Below are positions 63,595-64,000 of a DNA stretch of 64,000 nt, one piece after another. Origin of the DNA: Cladocopium goreaui (Eukaryota; Sar; Dinophyceae; Suessiales; Symbiodiniaceae); contig CAMXCT020001868.1 in assembly GCA_947184155.2 (NCBI GenBank), positions 248,001-312,000 on the forward strand, read 5' to 3'. Position 1 is the first letter of the stretch. Each line of letters opens with the position of its first letter. A program made the translations under genes and the position numbers. The notes beneath the pieces were generated by a model, which did not search any database, was not told the DNA's origin, and worked only from the letters and a program-made list of their open reading frames with translations.

Positions 63595-63864
63595 CGAAGG
63601 CCCAGGAGGCTTGGAAATGCTTGGAATAATAATTACAATAATAAAGATAGAAAAAGTAATAATCATGGTACAACAGTATTACAAAAGTACTTTGCAGCCT
63701 TTTTCAGCATTTGGCAGCAGCAACGCTGATCGCCCGAGGACCAGCGGCGAGGAGAGGCCACAGCCTCAGCTCGGAGCCATTCGGAGCCAGTGCCATGGAA
63801 TGCCATGGAGCCAGTTTGGCAATGCAGCAGTGATCATAGCCATCATATCATAGAATTGGATGAT

Positions 63865-63928
63865 GGGAAAATTTACAGGAAACCCCTATATTTGAAGGTA
63901 AAAACCATGGTTTCCTGTAGATTTTCCC
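63865..63928. repeat. Short foldback
   Basis: Arms GGGAAAATTTACAGGAAACC (63865-63884) and its near-exact reverse complement (63909-63928) around a 24-base loop, with weaker pairing outside. Confidence 0.75.
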
Positions 63929-64000
63929 TTAAACCAATCCATTGATCATAGCATCTCATGGCAGGCTCGCGATGACTCTGAGCAATCCGTGCTTGCCCTA

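Noticed and set aside
1-64000. Relics of the dinoflagellate spliced leader upstream of genes (sign of retrocopies)
   Set aside because: No match to the leader's conserved end was seen before the sulfotransferase or other ORFs.
1-64000. tRNA or rRNA genes
   Set aside because: No cloverleaf with conserved A/B boxes or rRNA core sequences was recognised; only the primer-binding site resembles a tRNA end.

Overview
The window reads as nuclear DNA of a dinoflagellate (Symbiodiniaceae-like or related). The grounds are: short exons in long non-coding stretches; introns whose donors are GC or GA as well as GT, one of them with the same short motif at both ends; protein families typical of dinoflagellates (a TIR-like SHSW membrane protein, an EF-hand voltage-gated channel with a one-domain layout, an intron-poor type II membrane sulfotransferase); many microsatellites; and large retroelements. 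There are no bacterial operons, rRNA or tRNA genes, or CRISPR arrays. The species cannot be named from the sequence.

Layout. 1-3150: mostly non-coding, with one Cys-rich exon and a 104-bp TA-flanked MITE. 3153-5053: exons of a TIR-like multi-spanning membrane protein. 5400-10550: sparse, with a few weak exon candidates (one FkbM-like). 10553-13890: two families of long tandem repeats (638 bp and about 690 bp). 13891-17290: non-coding with compound trinucleotide repeats and a second MITE. 17288-27290: a nested stack in which an AT-rich TIR element with 8-bp target duplications is split by a 9.2-kb Ty1/copia element (minus strand), which is itself split by a 5'-truncated LINE tail. 29702-37744: a voltage-gated cation channel gene with EF hands; its 5.7-kb intron region holds a 1.06-kb tandem duplication, a perfect 54-bp inverted repeat and about 0.9 kb of TATC repeat. 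40506-44500: a secreted Pro-rich protein, a second secreted-type ORF and membrane-protein exon candidates. 44927-56116: an 11.2-kb minus-strand element with six consecutive ORFs between near-identical 455-bp direct repeats. 59111-60736: a sulfotransferase. 60737-64000: microsatellites, weak exon candidates and a short foldback.

The recognisable host exons lie on the plus strand, and both large retroelements are on the minus strand. The copia element encodes Gag, protease, a C5-methyltransferase-like domain, integrase, RT, RNase H and a C-terminal membrane/coiled-coil segment, broken by several frameshifts and stops although its LTRs look identical. The six-ORF element is the most novel item. 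ORF3 has a GIY-YIG-like endonuclease before the reverse transcriptase, an order known from the Chlamys/Naiad group of Penelope-like elements. ORF1 ends in an HGT-motif domain resembling ADP-ribosyltransferases, ORF4 carries a SANT/Myb motif, and four ORFs are Arg-Ser rich. Pyrimidine-rich tracts ending in AG precede several ORFs, as expected if a polycistronic transcript is resolved by spliced-leader trans-splicing.
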